From Nitrospirota bacterium (GTDB lineage: Bacteria; JACPQY01): a stretch of DNA of 34,039 bases. The DNA is taken from positions 1-34,039 of the forward strand of contig JACPAV010000053.1 of the NCBI GenBank assembly GCA_016180645.1, read 5' to 3'. Positions 30,410 to 34,039 of the stretch are shown one piece after another (position 1 is the first letter of the stretch; each line of letters begins with the position of its first letter). The notes beneath the pieces were generated by a model. The model did no database searches. It was not told the DNA's origin and was given only the letters and a program-made list of their open reading frames with translations. Made by a program: the position numbers and the translations under genes.

Positions 30410-32790
30410 AGCCCGTAGAGTCCCGTTGGCTGGATCCCATGTCCTGGGGGGTGGCCCGCGCGGCCCGCTCAAGGCCCGGATTCACGTTGCTCGTCTCCCT
30501 TCTCTTGTTCGCCATGGCGATCCCCTTCCTCCGAAAGCTCCGGCTGGAAACGGACCTCAAGAAGCTTCTGCCGGACGACTACCCGAGCGTGCAGGAACTG
30601 AATCGCGTGCTGGATGCCTCAGGACAGGGAACCGGCGATCTCATTGTGGTGATCCAGTCGGACAATTTCGATGCCTCGTTGCGCTACGCCGAGGACCTGA
30701 AAAAACGGCTCCAAGGCCAGCCCTTTGCGCGGAGCGTGACCTATGAGCGCAAAGACGAATGGATGGACCGGCACGCGCTCCTCTACGCCTCGCTCGAAGA
30801 CCTCAGGGACCTCAAGGACAAGATTGCGCGCAAAATCAGAATCGAGAAATTGAAATCCAACCCCTTCTATTTCTCCCTGGGGGACGAGGAAGAAGTGAAA
30901 CTGCCCGAGGACAAAACGCAGCGCCGGGACCGCCGGTACTACGCGACGGAGGACGGACGGATTCTTTTGGTCATCCTCAAACCGTCCGGGACGACCTCAA
31001 GCATGGGCTACTTGCGGGATCTGACCGGAAAGGTGGAGCGGGTTGCGAAATCAGAGCTGAAGCCTGCGTCCTACGATTCATCCATCGAGGTCGGCCTGGC
31101 GGGGCCCATCCAGGCCCGCATCGATGAGTACTCATCGATCCTGAGAGACCTTCGTTCGAGCGCGGCCACCGGTGGAACACTCATCCTTCTCCTAGTGGCC
31201 ATCTACTTCCGAACGGCCTTCGCCCTCTTCCTGGTTTTCTTTCCGCTCGTGCTTGGAATTGCCGTGTCCTTTGCGCTGACCCAACTGGTCCTGGGCGAAC
31301 TCAACATGTTCACGGCGTTCTTGTTCCTGGTGCTGACGGGTCTCGGAGTGGACTACGGTGTGTTGCTGCTCAACCGGTATCTCCAGCAGCGGGCGGGTGG
31401 ACGGGATCCCACCGCGGCGCTCGCCCGCGTGGCGGGTGGGACCTCCCGCTCGGTCGCCACGTCGGCCCTCACGACGGCCGCCGCTTTCTCCACCCTCCTC
31501 ATTACGGATTTCAAGGGCTTTGCGCACTTCGGGTTCATTGCCTCCACGGGGATCGTGTGCGTGCTGCTGAGCTATTGCATCGTCCAGCCCGCTCTGATTC
31601 TGTTGTTCGAGCGGTGGAGACTCATCCGCCTCGTCCCCTTCCACGGCCTTCGGATCAAGTCGTGGCCGTTGTCACGCGGCGTCCTGCTGGGGTGCATGGT
31701 GCTGGTTTTCGCGGCGGGCTACGCCGCCCCGAGGCTCAAGTTCGAGTACGATCTCTCGAAGCTGAAGTCCCAGGCGGGGCAGTCCACCGTCTGGCGGAGC
31801 CGGATGCGGGACGTGCTCAAGAAATCCCTCACGCCCGCGGTCGTTCTCACGAAGGACTTGGACGAGCTCCACGCGGTGGAAAAAGCCGTGCGCGAGAAGA
31901 TCCGCACCGACCCGACTCCGACGATCGAGAAATTCAGCTCCATTGAAAACCTCGTGCCGTCGCAGCAGGAGGAGAAACGGGTCGTGCTCGGTCAAATCAG
32001 GGATTTGCTGGACCGGGAGCCGCTTGACGTGCTCCCGAAAGTCGACCGGGAGCGGGTTGAGGGCCTCCGAGAACGGTTGGAGGCGGAACCCATCACACTG
32101 GACAGCCTACCGGCCGACCTGAAGGAAAACTTCGTTCGGGGCGGTCACTACCTGGGCTTGATCTACTCCGACTCAGACAAAGTGAAACTCTCCAATGTGA
32201 AGGATGCCCGGCGGTTCGCGGAGGACGTGCGGACAATCGCCACGGAGCGGGGCGTTTTCCACGCCGCCAGCGATACGATTGTGTTGACTGACGTGTTCGA
32301 CCTCATGCTGAAAGACGGGCGCACGGCGTTTCTATCCTCTTTTCTGGTGATCCTGATCCTGGTGCTGGTGGACCTGCGGAGCGTGCGGCTCGCCTCCCTG
32401 GCGCTCGTGCCCCTCCTGGCCGGCATGGTGTGGATGTTGGGGTGCATGTACGTGGCCGGGATGAAGCTGAACTTCTTCAACATGATCGTGCTGCCCGCTC
32501 TGTTTGGAATGGGGACGGACTACGGCGTGCACATCCTTCATCGCTATTTGGAGGAACGGAGCGTGCTGAATACGATGAGGCAGCTCATGGGGGGCATTCT
32601 GGTGTGTTCTTTGACGACGATGTTCGGCTTCGGCGGCATGATCACCGCGCACCATGAGGGGCTGGAATCCATCGGCATCCTGGCCAACATCGGCCTTATT
32701 TGCGTGACGGTGGCGTCGCTCCTCTTCCTCCCGGCCCTGATCAGCTTCCTCCTCGAACGCCGCAACGGCGGCGATCAGGTCAAGAGCTGA
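30394..32790 (+). CDS. MMPL/RND-family transporter
   Basis: This 798-residue inner-membrane protein, typical of the RND superfamily branch that moves lipids (MmpL/HpnN-like), has two homologous halves. Each has one leading helix, a large extracytoplasmic loop and a bundle of five helices. The first half has TM1 at about 29-46, a loop to about 260, then helices with the proton-relay-like GLGVDYGVLLLNRYL. The second half repeats this as GMGTDYGVHILHRYLEE. The start is GTG at 30394, right after the hairpin repeat. It follows the inositol-phosphate transferase gene on the same strand, so export of the inositol lipid or a related envelope lipid is a reasonable inference. No periplasmic adaptor or outer-membrane channel is encoded next to it, as is usual for this branch. 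Confidence 0.92.
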   Translation: MNKPEEPVESRWLDPMSWGVARAARSRPGFTLLVSLLLFAMAIPFLRKLRLETDLKKLLPDDYPSVQELNRVLDASGQGTGDLIVVIQSDNFDASLRYAEDLKKRLQGQPFARSVTYERKDEWMDRHALLYASLEDLRDLKDKIARKIRIEKLKSNPFYFSLGDEEEVKLPEDKTQRRDRRYYATEDGRILLVILKPSGTTSSMGYLRDLTGKVERVAKSELKPASYDSSIEVGLAGPIQARIDEYSSILRDLRSSAATGGTLILLLVAIYFRTAFALFLVFFPLVLGIAVSFALTQLVLGELNMFTAFLFLVLTGLGVDYGVLLLNRYLQQRAGGRDPTAALARVAGGTSRSVATSALTTAAAFSTLLITDFKGFAHFGFIASTGIVCVLLSYCIVQPALILLFERWRLIRLVPFHGLRIKSWPLSRGVLLGCMVLVFAAGYAAPRLKFEYDLSKLKSQAGQSTVWRSRMRDVLKKSLTPAVVLTKDLDELHAVEKAVREKIRTDPTPTIEKFSSIENLVPSQQEEKRVVLGQIRDLLDREPLDVLPKVDRERVEGLRERLEAEPITLDSLPADLKENFVRGGHYLGLIYSDSDKVKLSNVKDARRFAEDVRTIATERGVFHAASDTIVLTDVFDLMLKDGRTAFLSSFLVILILVLVDLRSVRLASLALVPLLAGMVWMLGCMYVAGMKLNFFNMIVLPALFGMGTDYGVHILHRYLEERSVLNTMRQLMGGILVCSLTTMFGFGGMITAHHEGLESIGILANIGLICVTVASLLFLPALISFLLERRNGGDQVKS

Positions 32791-32852
32791 GCCCATTCTG
32801 GAGCTTACTGAATTTTCCGCGGCAAGGTCCCGGGCGGACTGGTTCAGGTCCC

Positions 32853-32891
32853 GAGGCTGAACCTCGATAGCCGCTATCGAGGTTTAGCCTC
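32853..32891. repeat. Imperfect 39-bp palindrome
   Basis: The arms GAGGCTGAACCTCGATAGC and GCTATCGAGGTTTAGCCTC pair over 19 positions with one G-T wobble around a single C. It lies 62 bp after the RND stop. It could terminate that transcript, but lacks a T-tract; a REP-like origin is equally possible. Confidence 0.7.
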
Positions 32892-32964
32892 AATGAGACG
32901 GTCGCAGACCGAATGCGCACGCCCCGTTGGGCACGAGGGAAATTCAGCCGTAAAGCCCCTTGTT

Positions 32965-33020
32965 GTAGCGCCCGATTTTACATCGGGCGAGAGATCGTCC
33001 GGTATAAAAGCGGACGCTAC
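32965..33020. repeat. REP-like double hairpin
   Basis: The outer ends GTAGCG and CGCTAC are mutually inverted. Inside lie two hairpins: GCCCGAT-TTTAC-ATCGGGC and GTCCG-GTATAAAAG-CGGAC. The architecture (two hairpins bounded by inverted GTAG/CTAC) resembles the other REP-like elements of this window, which also begin GTAG and end CTAC. Confidence 0.7.
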
Positions 33021-33200
33021 GAAGAAAGGGACCTGGCCCGCGGCAGATGTAACGCTAATAATGTGACAACTCCTTACTGGATCTCCCTCGTAGTGAGGAG
33101 AGCGGGGTTTTCTCCCCTTCAAGGCGTCACGATCGCCCTAGACGATATTCAATGTGCAAAACCGACCCCATGTGCCCTACTTACGCCGGAGCTTGGTCCA

Positions 33201-34038
33201 GTTTCAATCCTCGCCCGACCCGAAGGCCGGGCGCAATTCGCGTATCGCTTGATCACGCTCGCGGCGGAGAGCGTGTTTCAATCCTCGCCCGACCCGAAGG
33301 CCGGGCGCAATACGGCATCGACTGCCTTGCCCGTTTTGGTATCCCGGTTTCAATCCTCGCCCGACCCGAAGGCCGGGCGCAATGAGAAACGCCCCGACTC
33401 CGGCGGCGAGGCTTATCAGTTTCAATCCTCGCCCGACCCGAAGGCCGGGCGCAATGGCGTTTCACCGCATGAGTGGTCCCGCCGTCCATCGTTTCAATCC
33501 TCGCCCGACCCGAAGGCCGGGCGCAATGTTTTTTCCGAGAAGACAATCGCTCGACCCCTTCTGTTTCAATCCTCGCCCGACCCGAAGGCCGGGCGCAATC
33601 GGTAGGAGCCCCGCCATCCCGTCCCGTTGGTGTCGTTTCAATCCTCGCCCGACCCGAAGGCCGGGCGCAATGCGTGAAGGGAGGGAGAACGTGAGCGACT
33701 TACGCGAAGTTTCAATCCTCGCCCGACCCGAAGGCCGGGCGCAATATGATCGGGGGTGAAGCGTGAACCATGATATCGTCGTGTTTCAATCCTCGCCCGA
33801 CCCGAAGGCCGGGCGCAATATTCGTTTTCCGCGCGGATGGCTTGCACCTGTACGTGTTTCAATCCTCGCCCGACCCGAAGGCCGGGCGCAATGGGTCCAA
33901 GATCCCGAAGAGGCGGACTATTGGTGCGCGTTTCAATCCTCGCCCGACCCGAAGGCCGGGCGCAATATCGCGAGCGGTCATAACGGAAAGGAGTGTTAAA
34001 TGTTTCAATCCTCGCCCGACCCGAAGGCCGGGCGCAAT
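33201..34038. CRISPR. CRISPR array, 12 repeats visible, continues past window end
   Basis: Twelve identical 37-nt repeats start at 33201, 33275, 33347, 33419, 33491, 33563, 33635, 33709, 33783, 33856, 33930 and 34002. The 11 spacers are 37, 35, 35, 35, 35, 35, 37, 37, 36, 37 and 35 nt and all differ. The repeat opens GTTTCAATCCTCGCCCG and ends CCGGGCGCAAT. Its centre folds as CGCCCG-A-CC, loop CGAA, GG-C-CGGGCG (9-bp stem with one A-C mismatch). Read on the minus strand it ends GGATTGAAAC, like the 3' ends of many class 1 (type I and III) repeats. Transcription is therefore probably leftward, with the leader and newest spacers beyond the right edge. The left-most repeat shows no decay. The single base after the last repeat begins another spacer. 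No cas gene is visible. Confidence 0.97.
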
Positions 34039-34039
34039 C

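Larger units (their letters stand above)
32791..33200. other. Non-coding gap before CRISPR array
   Basis: I see no credible gene in these 410 bp. Two hairpin elements occupy 32853-32891 and 32965-33020. The last 180 bp next to the array are not AT-rich and show no repeated leader-like motif, only a short GGGG-TTTTCT-CCCC hairpin at 33104-33117. This agrees with the array's leader lying at its other end. Confidence 0.6.

Noticed and set aside
32913-33605. Open frames with repeated FQSSPDPKAGRN or ILARPEGRAQ motifs
   Set aside because: These are translations of the CRISPR repeats, not proteins.
33201-34038. Assignment of the array to a named subtype such as I-C
   Set aside because: The GGATTGAAAC end is shared by several type I and III repeats, the 37-nt length is unlike the usual 32-nt I-C repeat, and no cas gene is visible.
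1-34039. tRNA, rRNA, riboswitch or complete insertion sequence
   Set aside because: I found no cloverleaf, rRNA segment, recognisable riboswitch or transposase gene; absence by eye is not proof.

Overview
The window is a GC-rich (about 60 % by eye), gene-dense piece of a bacterial chromosome. Predicted lipoproteins, an Omp85-type beta-barrel, RND transport and exported peptidases point to a Gram-negative (two-membrane) cell. Multi-domain two-component proteins, a caspase-like protease, a CHASE2 cyclase and many short palindromic repeats fit a Deltaproteobacteria-like or uncultivated candidate-phylum bacterium. No ribosomal RNA or clear phylogenetic marker allows a firmer placement.

Layout. 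(1) 1-4465, plus strand: a tightly overlapping two-component operon: PAS-array sensor (5' end outside the window), histidine kinase with a five-fold 21-residue coiled-coil repeat, Rcp1-like response regulator, and a receiver-kinase-receiver hybrid. (2) 4521-6705, minus strand: def-fmt-rpe, joined by 4-bp ATGA overlaps. A near-perfect 21-bp inverted repeat at 4454-4521 spans the converging stop codons. (3) 6755-8566: dispersed repeat copy A, a small membrane protein and a GT1-type glycosyltransferase. (4) 8659-15620, minus strand: the most unusual region, a five-gene run encoding a CHASE2-class III cyclase, a FecR-like exported protein, a caspase-fold lipoprotein, an unrecognised 625-residue lipoprotein and a VanX-like D,D-dipeptidase lipoprotein. 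Two 72-bp arrays of degenerate CATGNNNN octamers bracket this run, one at its 5' edge and one at its 3' edge. (5) 15689-20065: a sugar-epimerase-like SDR, a metalloprotease/beta-propeller/Omp85-barrel protein and a bactofilin. (6) 20062-25563: tandem hairpin repeats, a metallophosphoesterase lipoprotein directly abutting dispersed repeat copy B, a cysteine desulfurase, an M23 peptidase and a DUF2723-like membrane protein with a TPR tail. (7) 25780-32790, plus strand: accD, then ino1, a CDP-alcohol phosphatidyltransferase, a fused CTP:inositol-phosphate cytidylyltransferase/CDP-alcohol transferase, and an MMPL/RND transporter. This looks like a pathway making and exporting an inositol-phosphate lipid or solute. 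(8) 32791-33200: non-coding, REP-like hairpins. (9) 33201 to the window end: a CRISPR array with 12 visible identical 37-nt repeats and 11 spacers. It runs off the right edge, and no cas gene lies inside the window.

How the genes may work together. The 1-4465 block is a phosphorelay with separate sensor and kinase polypeptides. The 8659-15620 block has the parts of an envelope-sensing system: a periplasmic CHASE2 sensor linked to cyclic-nucleotide synthesis, exported FecR-like and caspase-like partners, and a peptidoglycan-type dipeptidase. The joint function is inference from synteny. The ino1 cluster supplies inositol phosphate, activates it with CTP and transfers it to an alcohol acceptor, with an RND protein as likely exporter. 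Repeats are unusually prominent: at least five palindromic or tandem families occupy intergenic space, and several touch or supply start or stop codons.
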